DNA of 41,027 bases. Origin: Streptomyces ossamyceticus (lineage in GTDB: Bacteria > Actinomycetota > Actinomycetes > Streptomycetales > Streptomycetaceae). The DNA lies in NCBI RefSeq assembly GCF_001418475.1, contig NZ_LIQX01000008.1:1-41027 (forward strand), written 5' to 3'. Below are positions 1 to 8,878 of the stretch, piece after piece (the stretch's first letter is position 1; every line of letters starts with the position of its first letter). The position numbers and the translations under genes were made by a program. A model generated the notes under the pieces. The model was not told the DNA's origin and ran no database searches. It was given only the letters and a program-made list of their open reading frames with translations.

Positions 1-148
1 GGGCCTGGGTCGGCGTCTGCGGCTGAGCGGCCGGCGGCGGCTGCGCCGGGTGAGCCGGACCGGGCTGTCCGGGAGGACCGGGCGGGGTCGCGGACGGCGG
101 GTCCTGCGGCTAGGGCTGGGCCGGGGCACCCTCGGGACGTTCGGTCAT
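1..148 (-). pseudogene. N-terminus of a Pro-rich protein interrupted by an in-frame TAG
   Basis: On the reverse strand an ATG at 148 follows a good GAGGAG ribosome binding site (about 151-160) and reads MTERPEGAPAQP, then meets TAG at 112-110. The same frame continues after the TAG without another stop to the window edge as a Pro/Gln/Ala-rich stretch (PQDPPSATPPGPPG and so on). This composition is typical of the disordered N-terminal tail of actinobacterial membrane proteins. The composition runs unbroken across the stop, which suggests a single-base mutation (for example CAG or TGG to TAG) or a sequencing error rather than two genes. No alternative ATG or GTG is visible in this frame downstream within the window. 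The rest of the gene lies outside, so its family cannot be named. Confidence 0.55.
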
Positions 149-237
149 CGGCTTCTCCTCATTTCGGGGGTAGGGGGTGCTCCGGACGGGGGCGCCGGCC
201 GTCGTCCCTGGGGCGGTTGTCGGGGCCCGGTGCTTTC

Positions 238-711
238 ATGGAAGTCATGACCAGCGCGAGTGTCGTCGTGGAGCGGCGGGTCGCCGCCTCCCAGGGGCGG
301 GTGTGGGAGGCCCTGACGGACCTCGCCGGCATGGAGCGGATGCTCAGCGGCGTCGTCCGGGTGGAGGTCCTCACCGGCGGGGTGTTCGGGGTCGGCACGC
401 GGTGGCGGGAGACCCGCCGCATGTTCGGCAAGGACGCCACCGAGGAGATGGGCGTGACCGTGAGCGAACCGCCCGAGCGCTATGTGGTGGAGGCGGAGTC
501 CCATGGTTCCCTCTACGTCTCCACGTGGGAGCTGCGGCCCGACGGCCCCGCGTCGACGACCATCCGGATGATGTTCACGGCAGTGCCGACCGGTGCCGTC
601 TCCGGTCTCCTGGCCAAGGTGCTGGGCGGCGTCGGTGCCCGTGCGGTGCGCAGGGCCGTCGCGAAGGACCTCGACGACGTGGCCGGGTGGCTGGAGGGCC
701 GCAGGGGCTGA
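238..711 (+). CDS. SRPBCC (START-like) family protein
   Basis: About 157 residues from ATG 238, or 154 from ATG 247; neither start has an ideal ribosome binding site. The N-terminal strand VVVERRVAASQGRVWEAL followed by DLAGMERML is the usual opening of the polyketide-cyclase/SRPBCC helix-grip fold. GTRWRETR in the middle and a long C-terminal helix (VRRAVAKDLDDVAGWLEG) complete it. Such proteins bind small hydrophobic ligands in the cytoplasm; the ligand here cannot be inferred. The gene stands alone, divergent from the broken gene at the left edge and convergent with the membrane protein gene ending at 761. Confidence 0.8.
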   Translation: MEVMTSASVVVERRVAASQGRVWEALTDLAGMERMLSGVVRVEVLTGGVFGVGTRWRETRRMFGKDATEEMGVTVSEPPERYVVEAESHGSLYVSTWELRPDGPASTTIRMMFTAVPTGAVSGLLAKVLGGVGARAVRRAVAKDLDDVAGWLEGRRG

Positions 712-760
712 GTCCGCCCCTGCCGGCCGTCCGGTCTGCCTCCCGACCGCGCTCGTCGTC

Positions 761-2350
761 TCACGAGTTGATGCCGAGACCCTTGGTCACGTAGGCGCAC
801 TCGGTGTAGATGTAGCCCGACTGCAGCTTGGCGGTGTCCGAGGCGGGGCTGGAGGAGGTGCCGCCCTTCGGCTTGTGCAGGAAGTACGTGGTGCCGACCG
901 GGAGGGTGATCGTGCGCTGCGGGTACTTCTTGCCGCCGCTGCACGGCTTGAAGTTGGGGTCGATGGTGCGGCTCCAGTCGTAGCTGGTGCAGCCGCCGCA
1001 GCCCTTCAGGGTGAAGGTGCCGGTGACCGGGCCGGTGTACATGACCTGGATCTCGTCGGGGCTGTCGTTCTTCACCGTGACGGTGATGCTGCCGCCCGTA
1101 CGGGTCGTGGGCAGCTTCTTGCCCGCCGCCGGCACCTCCTGCGCGATCTCCGCGGCGATCGCGATCTTCTTGGCGCGGGGCGCGTTCTTGTGCTTCTTGT
1201 TGGCCTTGACGAAGTCGTTCATCGAGGTGACCGCGTCGGCGAACTCGCCGTCCTCGTACTGGGACACGCCGCAGGTGTAGACGCCGGTGGAGGCGGACCG
1301 GTCGGCGCGGGCGGCGTCGTCGGCGAGGGCCTTGTCGACGCCCGCCTTCTCGCCGGGCAGGCCCTTGACCTGGAGGCTGAGGGACTCCAGCTGCTCCACG
1401 GCGTTGCACGGGTCGTCACCACCGACGGCCTTGATCGCCTTGTCGACGGCCGTCCTGACGTCGGGCTCGACCTTCGCCGCCTGCTCGGAGTCGGGGAACT
1501 CGTTCAGCAGGTCACGGAAGTGGTCGGTCCAGTCGCCGGTGCCGCTCGCGAGGGTGCCGGAGGCGCACTCGTACAGGGACGTCGCCAGCCGGTCGTCGGG
1601 CCAGGTGGCCAGGGAGCCGACGTTCTTCTTGCTCAGGGTCTGCGGGACCGTGCGCAGGTACTCGAGCGGGGCGATCGCGTCGCAGTACTCCTGGTCCTCG
1701 TAGGGCGCGCCGACCGTCGTGTAGAAGGTCTTCAGCCGGTCCGGGACCTTCTCCGCCGCCCGCGAGTCGGGGTGGTCGGTGCTGAGGTCGTCGTAGGCGC
1801 TCAGCGCCCTGCGGTACTCGGACTGGGTGGTGCTGAAGGACTCGCCGGAGGCCTTGCGCACAAGGTCGTCGGCGGTGTCCAGACGGTCCAGGAGCATCTG
1901 CTCGGTGGCCTCGTCCCGCGCGCTCTCGTAGAGCAGGGAGCCGGCGACGGGGACGCCGAGGAGCAGGACGCCGAGCGCGATCGCGAGCGGGGACTGCGCG
2001 GGCCACACCAGCCGGTTGCGCAGGCCGACCATGGCGCCGTGGACGGCCGTGAGAACGAGGAACAGGCCGTAGACGACGAGGGTCGTGCCGGACACGCCGT
2101 CGGGGTCGGCCGGCAGCACCGTGAAGAGCAGGACGCCGGTGGCCACCCAGCACAGCAGCGTCAGCAGGGGCCGGCGCACGAGGGCGTAACCGAGGCCGAG
2201 ACCGCTGAGGTTGAGCAGCCCCACGCCGATGGCGCGCCAGGGGTCGGCCGGGCCGGGCGGCGGCGCGGACGGCATCGGCGGCACCACATAGCTGTGGCTC
2301 CAGCCGTCCTGGTCTCTCGTTCCGTATGGACCGTACTGGTCTCCGGACAT
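761..2350 (-). CDS. Polytopic membrane protein with cysteine-containing C-terminal domain
   Basis: 529 residues from ATG 2350, preceded by GGGGGGA. An upstream in-frame TTG at 2368 has no supporting site. A Tyr/Gly/Pro-rich N-terminus (about residues 1-40) is followed by about four hydrophobic segments (roughly 40-150). Next comes a long soluble region with repeated helical, TPR-like patterns (YRRALSAYDDLSTDHPDSR, YEDQEYCDAIAPLEYL, SQYEDGEFADAVTSMNDFV). The last 110 residues or so form a beta-rich domain opening with GSITVTVKNDSPDEIQVM and containing GCGGCT, PCSGG and YTECAYV. I do not recognise a named family. The TPR-like spacing and late cysteines suggest protein-protein contacts, possibly outside the membrane, but topology is not certain. 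A candidate promoter lies at 2368-2396. Confidence 0.8.
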   Translation of the reverse strand: MSGDQYGPYGTRDQDGWSHSYVVPPMPSAPPPGPADPWRAIGVGLLNLSGLGLGYALVRRPLLTLLCWVATGVLLFTVLPADPDGVSGTTLVVYGLFLVLTAVHGAMVGLRNRLVWPAQSPLAIALGVLLLGVPVAGSLLYESARDEATEQMLLDRLDTADDLVRKASGESFSTTQSEYRRALSAYDDLSTDHPDSRAAEKVPDRLKTFYTTVGAPYEDQEYCDAIAPLEYLRTVPQTLSKKNVGSLATWPDDRLATSLYECASGTLASGTGDWTDHFRDLLNEFPDSEQAAKVEPDVRTAVDKAIKAVGGDDPCNAVEQLESLSLQVKGLPGEKAGVDKALADDAARADRSASTGVYTCGVSQYEDGEFADAVTSMNDFVKANKKHKNAPRAKKIAIAAEIAQEVPAAGKKLPTTRTGGSITVTVKNDSPDEIQVMYTGPVTGTFTLKGCGGCTSYDWSRTIDPNFKPCSGGKKYPQRTITLPVGTTYFLHKPKGGTSSSPASDTAKLQSGYIYTECAYVTKGLGINS

Positions 2351-2367
2351 GTCGGATCCCCCCGTCA

Positions 2368-2396
2368 ACTACACCCGCATGCCTACGAATTGTCAG
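2368..2396 (-). promoter_or_regulatory. Candidate promoter for the membrane protein gene
   Basis: Reading the reverse strand, CTGACA (2396-2391) and TGTAGT (2373-2368) are separated by 17 nt, close to the vegetative sigma pattern. The -10 is imperfect. A transcript starting about 7 nt downstream would have a short leader just covering the GGGGGGA site before ATG 2350. Confidence 0.35.
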
Positions 2397-2632
2397 TGTA
2401 CGGCTGAAACCAGATGCCGCGACAGCCGATTCCGGTCGCTCGACGAAGATCGATGACCTTTCGTGACCATCGGCGGGGCAACGCTCCGGGCTGATCGCCC
2501 GTCCCGGGCCGAGTCAGCCCTGTGGCCTGCCGGAGCGCATCGGGAGCGGACCGCCGAGCGGTGTCGCCACGGGTTCGGCCACCCGGCGGGCGGGGGCCGC
2601 TCGGACGACGGCCACGGTCGCCGCCGCGCGGG

Positions 2633-2666
2633 CGTCACCCCTCCGCCCGCTGGCGGAGGGGTGACG
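2633..2666 (-). terminator. Hairpin terminator after the DUF1996 gene
   Basis: Perfect 15-bp inverted repeat (arms 2633-2647 and 2652-2666) with a 4-nt loop, beginning 22 nt beyond the stop codon at 2689. There is no T-tract, which is common for Streptomyces terminators. Confidence 0.75.
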
Positions 2667-2688
2667 GTGCGTCAACGGCTCCGCGGCC

Positions 2689-4794
2689 TCAGCGGATCGC
2701 TCCGCGCCGTACACGGCGGAGCAGGACGACACCGCAGAGGGCGAGGACACCGCCGAGTGCGGCCGGCCACATCTCGGCACCGGTGTCGGCGAGGTCACCC
2801 GCGGCCGACTGGGAGCCCGTGGATCCCTCGGAATCCTGGGAGCCGGCCTGGCCCGCGCCCGCCGCCGAGGGGATGTTCCCGGCCGGGGTCTGGTCGGCGG
2901 CCTCGTCGTCCTTGCCGTCGCCCCCGCTCTGCCCGGCGTCCTTGTCGCGCTCGCGCTGGGTCGCCTTGGGCGAGGCGAGGGTCTTGGGCGTGTCGGCCTT
3001 GTCCGTGGGCTCGCCGACGTCGCCGTCCTCGCCCTGGTTCTGGCCCTGTCCCTTGTCCTGGTCCTGGTTCTGGCCCTCCTGGTCGCCCGGCGGCTCCTGG
3101 TCCTGGCCCTGGTCCTGGCCCTGGTCCTGGTCCTGGCCCTGGTCCTGACCTTGGTCCTGGCCATCGCCCTGGTTCTGGTCACCGCCGTCGCCCTGGTCAC
3201 CGCCGGGCTGCTCCTGGTCCTGACCCTGGTCGCCGCCGCCACCCTGGTCGCCGCCGAGGTCCGCCGCGTCGCATTCGCGGCCCTCGTTGATGCAGTCGAC
3301 CATCTCGCGCATCAGGCCCTCGTCGAAGACGTTGATGAAGTCGCCGTGGTCGGTGATCGGCTTGTGGACCTGCTCGGGGAAGGAGTCCACCGCGAACAGC
3401 GGGGTCGTACGGCCGCCGTCCTGGAGGCTCGGCGCGTCGACGTCGTAGACGATGCGCTGGACGAGCTGCGGAATGGCCCGGAAACCGCCGGGGCAGCTGC
3501 CGTCGGCGGCGGCGAAGGCCACGTGCGTGCGGTGGTTGGCGCTGTCGATGTTGCGGCCGTCCCAGCAGCTCTGGAACTTGAAGGTGCGCACGACGTCACT
3601 GCCGTCGGGGCAGAGCGGGTACTTGTCCTTCAGCTGCCGGTCCTCGAACCCGGTACAGCTCCACGAGGCGTTGGCGTTGGCGGGGCCGTTCACGAACGCC
3701 TTGGCGTCACCGGTGATGATGCGCAGCAGCCGCGGCATCTCGGCGACCTCGCCCTTCGGGCTGCCCACGAAGGTCATGGTGACCTGCTTGGGGGTCACGA
3801 TCTCACCGGCGTTGCCCTCGATGCCGCCGCCGGGCGAGTTGGCGTCCTGCTCGACGGTGCCGTTCTGCAGACGCAGCACCGGCCAGAAGTAGGACGACTT
3901 GTCGTCCTGGTTCGCGCAGCTGGTCTCGGCGGCCGCGAGGTCCTCGTCGCTGGCGAAGGCGTTGTTGGCCTGGTTGCCGACGTAGTCGTGGAAGTGGTGG
4001 GCACCGTTGCTGACGCCGGGGGCGACGATGACGTTGTCCGAGTTGAACACGCCGTTCGCGTTCACCCCGCAGGCGGTGGTGAAGGAGCCGCGGGAGGCGT
4101 TCTGCCCCTGGGCGCCGCCCTGCCCGCCCGGCTGGACGGAGGTGATGTCGGCGAAGTCCGCGGCCACCGGACCGTTGCCGGCCTGACCGCCATTGCCCTG
4201 CTGACCCTGCTGACCCTGCTGACCGTTCTGACTCTGCTGACCGTCCTGGCCCTGCTGGTCGCCCTGGTCCTGGCCGGCACCGTCGCCGTTCTGGTCGCCG
4301 TCGCCCTGGTCGCCCCCGTCGTCGTTGCCTGTCTCGCGCAACGTGCAGGACGCGAGCGAGTCGAGCCCCTCGGGGCGGTCCCCGACGCGGTCGATGGCGA
4401 TCGCGATGCGCTCGATCGTCGCGGCCCGCTTCTCCTTCAGCGGGTTCATGATGGCGTTCTCCGCGAACCCGCCGTCCTGCTGCTGGGCCTGCGCGGAGTT
4501 CTGCAGCCGCTGGTACGCCTCGGCTGTCTGCCGGTCGAGCGCGGCGAGTTCGTTGTCCACGTCCCCCCGCGCGCCCTCGGGCACGTCGGTCAGCTCACTG
4601 CCGACATCCGGGCAGTCGATCGTCGCGGCAGCGGAGTTGGCCCACTGGCCGGACTCCTCGCCGCCGCCGTCCTCGGTGGCCGACGCGTAGACGTTCGCGG
4701 CCACGAGCCCGCCTCCGCCCAAGATCAGCGCGATCGCGGCGGAGGTCGCGCGCCGTGCTCCTGTCGGGCGTCTGCGCCTGGTGGTGCGTCCCAC
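2689..4794 (-). CDS. Secreted DUF1996 protein with LADTG sortase signal
   Basis: 701 residues from GTG 4794, with AGGAG six bases upstream. An Arg-rich N-terminus and the hydrophobic segment [20 protein letters not shown] form a signal peptide. A helical region (about 45-150) and a Gln/Asp/Gly low-complexity linker follow. The DUF1996 domain then contains [46 protein letters not shown] and HRTHVAFA. A second long QDQGQDQ-type linker leads to a C-terminal LADTG (about 668-672), a hydrophobic helix and an Arg-rich tail. That is the arrangement recognised by class E sortases (LAxTG) in Streptomyces, so I infer covalent attachment to the cell wall. DUF1996 has no settled function; fungal members occur with carbohydrate-binding modules. 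The promoter region carries a 9-bp palindrome. Confidence 0.9.
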   Translation of the reverse strand: MGRTTRRRRPTGARRATSAAIALILGGGGLVAANVYASATEDGGGEESGQWANSAAATIDCPDVGSELTDVPEGARGDVDNELAALDRQTAEAYQRLQNSAQAQQQDGGFAENAIMNPLKEKRAATIERIAIAIDRVGDRPEGLDSLASCTLRETGNDDGGDQGDGDQNGDGAGQDQGDQQGQDGQQSQNGQQGQQGQQGNGGQAGNGPVAADFADITSVQPGGQGGAQGQNASRGSFTTACGVNANGVFNSDNVIVAPGVSNGAHHFHDYVGNQANNAFASDEDLAAAETSCANQDDKSSYFWPVLRLQNGTVEQDANSPGGGIEGNAGEIVTPKQVTMTFVGSPKGEVAEMPRLLRIITGDAKAFVNGPANANASWSCTGFEDRQLKDKYPLCPDGSDVVRTFKFQSCWDGRNIDSANHRTHVAFAAADGSCPGGFRAIPQLVQRIVYDVDAPSLQDGGRTTPLFAVDSFPEQVHKPITDHGDFINVFDEGLMREMVDCINEGRECDAADLGGDQGGGGDQGQDQEQPGGDQGDGGDQNQGDGQDQGQDQGQDQDQGQDQGQDQEPPGDQEGQNQDQDKGQGQNQGEDGDVGEPTDKADTPKTLASPKATQRERDKDAGQSGGDGKDDEAADQTPAGNIPSAAGAGQAGSQDSEGSTGSQSAAGDLADTGAEMWPAALGGVLALCGVVLLRRVRRGAIR
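3040..3240. repeat. Low-complexity hexamer-like repeat inside the DUF1996 gene
   Basis: The + strand shows repeated CTGGTCCTGGCC-like units encoding the (Gln-Asp-Gln-Gly)n linker on the reverse strand. The unit is imperfect and the reading frame stays open. Such a tract could vary in length between strains by slippage. Confidence 0.75.
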
Positions 4795-4835
4795 GGTGAC
4801 TCCTACAACGTCGTGGTCGGTCCGGGCATATAAAA

Positions 4836-4873
4836 CCCCGGCCTTATACGGAGCCGGAGGCCGGGGTGTTCAA
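4836..4873 (-). promoter_or_regulatory. Promoter with overlapping palindrome upstream of the DUF1996 gene
   Basis: On the reverse strand TTGAAC (4873-4868) and TATAAG (4848-4843) are spaced by 19 nt. A perfect 9-bp inverted repeat (4836-4844 and 4858-4866, 13-nt spacer) fills the spacer and reaches the predicted start point. In that position it would act as an operator rather than a transcribed terminator, although the reverse strand does show TTTTATAT just after it. Confidence 0.45.
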
Positions 4874-5031
4874 GCGACTCACGGATTCACAGGAAACTCA
4901 TGGGAATCGGCATGTCGGAGGCGTTCGGGGCCTGGTGGGACGCCTTCCCGGCCGTACGGGCGGCGGCACCGCCTGTCACAGGGCGTGACCCCCTCTCGCC
5001 TCCTGGCGCGGGGCAGTGTAGACATGGGCAC

Positions 5032-7797
5032 ATGGTCCGTCTCCTGGGTCGATCCCGTGCTCAGTCGACCCGCCGCCCCCATGGTCAGCGCGAGCAGGGC
5101 CGGGACGACGGCGCCCGGCGCGCACCGCACGGATCCGCCGCCGAGGGGCAGGGACCCCGCTGGCGGCCTCTCGCGGGGCTGCGGTCGGCGCTGAGCGGGC
5201 GCAGTGTCGCCGGGCAGGTGTTCCTGCTGCAGGTCGTGATCGTGCTGGTGCTGGTCGTGTCGGCCGTGGTGGCGCTGGTCCTCCAGGTACGGCACGACAG
5301 CACCAAGGAGGCGAAGAACCGTTCCCTCGCCGTCGCCGAGACGTTCGCCAACGCCCCGGGCACCCGCGAGGCGCTGAGTTCCAACGATCCGACGGCGGTG
5401 CTCCAGCCGAGGGCGGAGGCCGCGCGGACCCAGTCCGGGGTGGACTTCATCGTCGTGATGAACACCGACGGGATCCGCTACACCCACCCGAAGCCCGACC
5501 GTATCGGCAAGCAGTTCGTCGGCAGCCTCGAACCGGCGCTGAAGGGCGAGTCCTTCACGGAGGAGATCACGGGGACCCTCGGACCGCTCGTCCAGGCCGT
5601 CGTGCCGGTCAAGGACCCGGACGGGAAGGTCGTGGGCCTGGTCTCGGCCGGGATCACCACGGAGAAGGTGGGCGGGGTCGCCGAGCAGCAGCTGCCGCTC
5701 GTGCTGGCCGCCGCGGCCGCCGCGCTCGTCCTCGCCACGGCGGGCACGGCGCTGGTCAGCAAGCGGCTGCTGCGGCAGACCCATGGCCTCGGCCCCTCCG
5801 AGATGACCCGCATGTACGAGCACCACGACGCCGTGCTGCACGCCGTACGGGAGGGCGTGATGATCGTCGGCGGCGGGAGCCGGCTCCTCCTCGCCAACGA
5901 CGAGGCGCACCGCCTGCTGGACCTGCCCGAGGACGCCCAGGGGCAGGACGTCTCGGCTCTGGGCCTGGAGGCGCCCATGGCGGAACTGCTGGCCTCGGGC
6001 CGGGTCGCCAACGACGAGGTGCATCTGGTGGGCGACCGGCTGCTCGCGGTCAATCAGCGGCCCACCGATCTCCAGGGCGAGCCTTCGGGCAGTGTCGCCA
6101 CGCTCCGGGACTCCACCGAGCTGCGCGCCCTGTCGGGCCGGGCGGAGTCCGCGCGGGGCCGTCTGAAGCTGCTGTACGACGCCGGGGTGGGCGTCGGCAC
6201 CAGCCTGGACGTGACCCGTACCGCCGAGGAGCTGGCCGAGGTGGCCGTCCCCAGGTTCGCGGACTTCGTGACGGTGGACCTGGCCCCGGCGGCCCTCAGC
6301 GGTGAGGAACCGGAGACGGTCACCACCCTGCGGCGCACGGCGCTCAGCGGGATCCGCAAGGACGCGCCCCTGTACAAGGTGGGCGAGAAGATCGACCTGG
6401 TCGCGTCCTCCCCGCAGGCCCTCAGCATCGAGAGCGGCCACTCGGTCCTGGAGGCCGACCTCAGCAGGTCGCCCGGGTGGCAGGCGCAGGACCTGGAGCG
6501 GTCGGCGCAGGTCGTCGAGTACGGCATCCACTCGCTGATCGCCGTGCCGCTGCGCGTGGGCCCCCTGGTGATGGGCGTGGCCACCTTCTGGCGCTCTCAG
6601 AAGCCGGAGCCGTTCGACCAGGAGGAGCTGGCCCTCGCCGAGGAGCTCGTCGCCCGGGCGGCGGTCTCCATCGACAACGCGCGGCGCTACACCCGCGAGC
6701 ACACCATGGCCGTGACGTTGCAGCGGAGCCTGCTGCCGCGCAGCCTGCCCGAGCAGAGCGCGCTGGAGGTCGCCTACCGGTATCTGCCCGCGCAGGCCGG
6801 GGTGGGCGGCGACTGGTTCGACGTGCTGCCCCTGTCGGGCAGCCGGGTCGCGGTCGTCGTCGGTGACGTCGTCGGGCACGGGCTGCACGCGGCGGCCACG
6901 ATGGGGCGGCTGCGGACCGCCGTGCACAACTTCTCCGCGCTGGACCTGCCGCCCGACGAAATCCTCGGGCTGCTCGACGAGATGGTCAGCCGCATCGACC
7001 AGGACGAGGCGGAGGACGGTACGGCCCCGATCACCGGCGCCACCTGTCTGTACGCGATCTACGACCCGGTGTCGCGGTGCTGCACGGTCGCCCGGGCCGG
7101 TCATCCGCCGCTCGCGGTGGCCCGGCCCGACGGCCGCGTCGACTTCCCGGACGTACCGGCCGGTCCCCCGCTCGGGCTCGGCGGTCTGCCGTTCGAGACG
7201 GCCGACCTGGACCTCGCGGAGGGCAGCCGGCTGGTGCTGTACACCGATGGGCTGGTCGAGGACCGGGGCCGGGACATCGACGACGGTCTGGAGCTGCTGC
7301 GCACCGCGCTGACCGGCCCCGACACCTCCCCGCAGGGCACGTGCCGGGCCGTCCTCGACGCGCTGCCGCCGAGCCGGGCGAGCGACGACATCGCCCTGAT
7401 CGTCGCCCGTACGCGGGCGCTGGACACCGGCCGGGTCGTCGACTGGGAGGTGCCCGCCGACCCGGCGGCCGTCGGCCGGTGCCGCGCGGACGCCACGCGG
7501 ACGCTCGCCGCATGGGGGCTGGACGACCTGGTGTTCACCACGGAGCTGATCCTCAGCGAACTGGTCACCAACGCCATCCGGTACGGCAGCGGCCCCATCC
7601 GCGTCCGGATGATCCACGACCGCAACCTGATCTGCGAGGTCACGGACAGCAGTCACACCTCCCCGCACCTGCGGTACGCGGCGACGACCGACGAGGGCGG
7701 ACGCGGCCTCTATCTGATCGCCCAGCTCACCCAGCGCTGGGGCACCCGCTACTCCCCCACCGGCAAGACCATCTGGACCGAGCAGGCACTGCCCTGA
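5032..7797 (+). CDS. SpoIIE-family serine phosphatase with CitA/DcuS-like sensor, PAS, GAF and ATPase domains
   Basis: 921 residues from ATG 5032. A transmembrane helix (VFLLQVVIVLVLVVSAVV) precedes an extracytoplasmic sensor containing AARTQSGVDFIVVMN, RYTHPKPDRIGKQFVG and LVSAGI, the pattern of CitA/DcuS PDC sensors. A second helix (about 220-245), a PAS domain (LHAVREGVMIVGGGSRLLLAN), a GAF domain (about 370-535), a PP2C/SpoIIE phosphatase (GGDWFDVLPL, VGDVVGHGLHAAATMGRLR, YTDGLVEDRGRDID) and a C-terminal RsbW-like ATPase (ELVTNAIRYG) follow. It should dephosphorylate anti-anti-sigma factors and possibly bind a sigma factor, controlled by an external ligand. An alternative start at 4900 has AGGAAA upstream, but the extra residues look non-coding towards the end. 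TAGACA at 5019-5024 would make 5032 leaderless. Confidence 0.85.
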   Translation: MVRLLGRSRAQSTRRPHGQREQGRDDGARRAPHGSAAEGQGPRWRPLAGLRSALSGRSVAGQVFLLQVVIVLVLVVSAVVALVLQVRHDSTKEAKNRSLAVAETFANAPGTREALSSNDPTAVLQPRAEAARTQSGVDFIVVMNTDGIRYTHPKPDRIGKQFVGSLEPALKGESFTEEITGTLGPLVQAVVPVKDPDGKVVGLVSAGITTEKVGGVAEQQLPLVLAAAAAALVLATAGTALVSKRLLRQTHGLGPSEMTRMYEHHDAVLHAVREGVMIVGGGSRLLLANDEAHRLLDLPEDAQGQDVSALGLEAPMAELLASGRVANDEVHLVGDRLLAVNQRPTDLQGEPSGSVATLRDSTELRALSGRAESARGRLKLLYDAGVGVGTSLDVTRTAEELAEVAVPRFADFVTVDLAPAALSGEEPETVTTLRRTALSGIRKDAPLYKVGEKIDLVASSPQALSIESGHSVLEADLSRSPGWQAQDLERSAQVVEYGIHSLIAVPLRVGPLVMGVATFWRSQKPEPFDQEELALAEELVARAAVSIDNARRYTREHTMAVTLQRSLLPRSLPEQSALEVAYRYLPAQAGVGGDWFDVLPLSGSRVAVVVGDVVGHGLHAAATMGRLRTAVHNFSALDLPPDEILGLLDEMVSRIDQDEAEDGTAPITGATCLYAIYDPVSRCCTVARAGHPPLAVARPDGRVDFPDVPAGPPLGLGGLPFETADLDLAEGSRLVLYTDGLVEDRGRDIDDGLELLRTALTGPDTSPQGTCRAVLDALPPSRASDDIALIVARTRALDTGRVVDWEVPADPAAVGRCRADATRTLAAWGLDDLVFTTELILSELVTNAIRYGSGPIRVRMIHDRNLICEVTDSSHTSPHLRYAATTDEGGRGLYLIAQLTQRWGTRYSPTGKTIWTEQALP

Positions 7798-7858
7798 GGC
7801 ACCGGGTCACCGGGCGGTCGGGGGCACGGATCACATCGCGTCGAGGAGAGACAACGGC

Positions 7859-8746
7859 ATGCGTATCGGACTGCTCGGAACAGGGCCGTGGGCGGAGATG
7901 GCGTACGCCCCCGCGCTGAGCGCGCACTCGGAGCTTGACTTCGCCGGTGTGTGGGGCCGGCGCCCGGAGGCGGCCAAGGAACTCGCCGACCGGCACGGCG
8001 GGCTGCCGGTGTACGAGGACGTGGACGCGCTGTTCGCCGATGTGGACGCGGTCGCCGTCGCCCTGCCGCCGTCGGTCCAGGCGCCGCTGGCGGTGCGGGC
8101 CGCGCGGGCGGGCTGTCATCTGCTGCTCGACAAGCCGCTCGCCACGGACGTCGCCGAGGGGCGGGCCGTCGTCGAGGCCGTCGAGCGGGCCGGGGTGGCC
8201 TCGGTGGTCTTCTTCACCGCCCGCTTCCAGACCGCGATCGAGGCGTGGATCACCGAACAGGCCGACGCCGGCGGCTGGTTCACGGGCCGCGCGGAGTGGC
8301 TGGGATCGCTGTTCGACGGCGACAGCGACAGCCCGTTCGCGGCGTCACCGTGGCGGCGGGAGAAGGGCGCCCTGTGGGACGTGGGCCCGCACGCCCTGTC
8401 GGTGCTGCTGCCCGTGCTCGGGGACGTGGAGGAGGTCACCGCCGTGCGCGGGGCGAAGGACACGGTCCATCTGGTCCTCGCCCACACCGGTGGGGCGTCG
8501 AGCACGGTGACGCTCAGCCTGTCCGCGCCGCCCGCGGCCTCGGGGGCGACCGCCGAGTTCCGGGGCCGGGCCGGGGCGACCGTCCTGCCCTCGTCGGACG
8601 AGGGGGGTGTGGTGCCGGCTCTGGTGCGGGCCGGTGACGCCCTGCTGGCCGCGGCCCGCGGCGGCCGGCCGCATCCGTGCGACGCGGCGTTCGGTCTACG
8701 GGTGACGGAGGTACTGGCCGCCGCCGAGGGGCAGTTGGCTCCCTGA
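7859..8746 (+). CDS. Gfo/Idh/MocA family NAD(P)-dependent oxidoreductase
   Basis: 295 residues from ATG 7859 with GAGGAGA upstream. The N-terminus MRIGLLGTGPWAEMAYAPAL is the Rossmann dinucleotide-binding loop. VDAVAVALPPSVQAPLAVRAARAGCHLLLDKPLA carries the conserved E/D-K-P signature (here DKP). The C-terminal half is the alpha/beta domain with WDVGPHALSVLLPVLG, where the GPH/GxH motif holds the usual catalytic histidine. Substrates in this family are mostly sugars, inositols or dihydrodiols; nothing here decides which. It follows the phosphatase gene by 61 bp on the same strand, but a functional link is not evident. Confidence 0.88.
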   Translation: MRIGLLGTGPWAEMAYAPALSAHSELDFAGVWGRRPEAAKELADRHGGLPVYEDVDALFADVDAVAVALPPSVQAPLAVRAARAGCHLLLDKPLATDVAEGRAVVEAVERAGVASVVFFTARFQTAIEAWITEQADAGGWFTGRAEWLGSLFDGDSDSPFAASPWRREKGALWDVGPHALSVLLPVLGDVEEVTAVRGAKDTVHLVLAHTGGASSTVTLSLSAPPAASGATAEFRGRAGATVLPSSDEGGVVPALVRAGDALLAAARGGRPHPCDAAFGLRVTEVLAAAEGQLAP

Positions 8747-8878
8747 GGGAACCTCACGTGACGGAGCCTCACCCACCGGCCGTGTTCGGGTTTATGTTCG
8801 ACGACTTGCGGTCATCGTCCGGTGGCGGGCGTCGCGGGCACACCTTCGCCTGGCGCGTTTCGGTGAGGAGGTGCTCGG

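Larger units (their letters stand above)
2351..2688. other. Intergenic region without a gene
   Basis: This 338-bp stretch between two reverse-strand genes holds the candidate promoter near 2368-2396 and the terminator hairpin at 2633-2666. The open frames crossing it have no ribosome binding sites and a composition unlike the neighbouring genes. I see no further feature. Confidence 0.6.

Noticed and set aside
593-2407. 604-residue open frame on the + strand
   Set aside because: It is the shadow of the reverse-strand membrane protein gene, has no ribosome binding site and a Val/Gly/Arg-rich composition typical of antisense frames in high-GC DNA.
3040-3240. CRISPR-like or minisatellite array
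   Set aside because: Repeats are imperfect, without unique spacers, and encode an in-frame Gln/Asp/Gly linker.
4879-7668. 929-residue open frame on the - strand
   Set aside because: Antisense to the SpoIIE phosphatase, whose domains are intact on the + strand; no start signal or recognisable motif.
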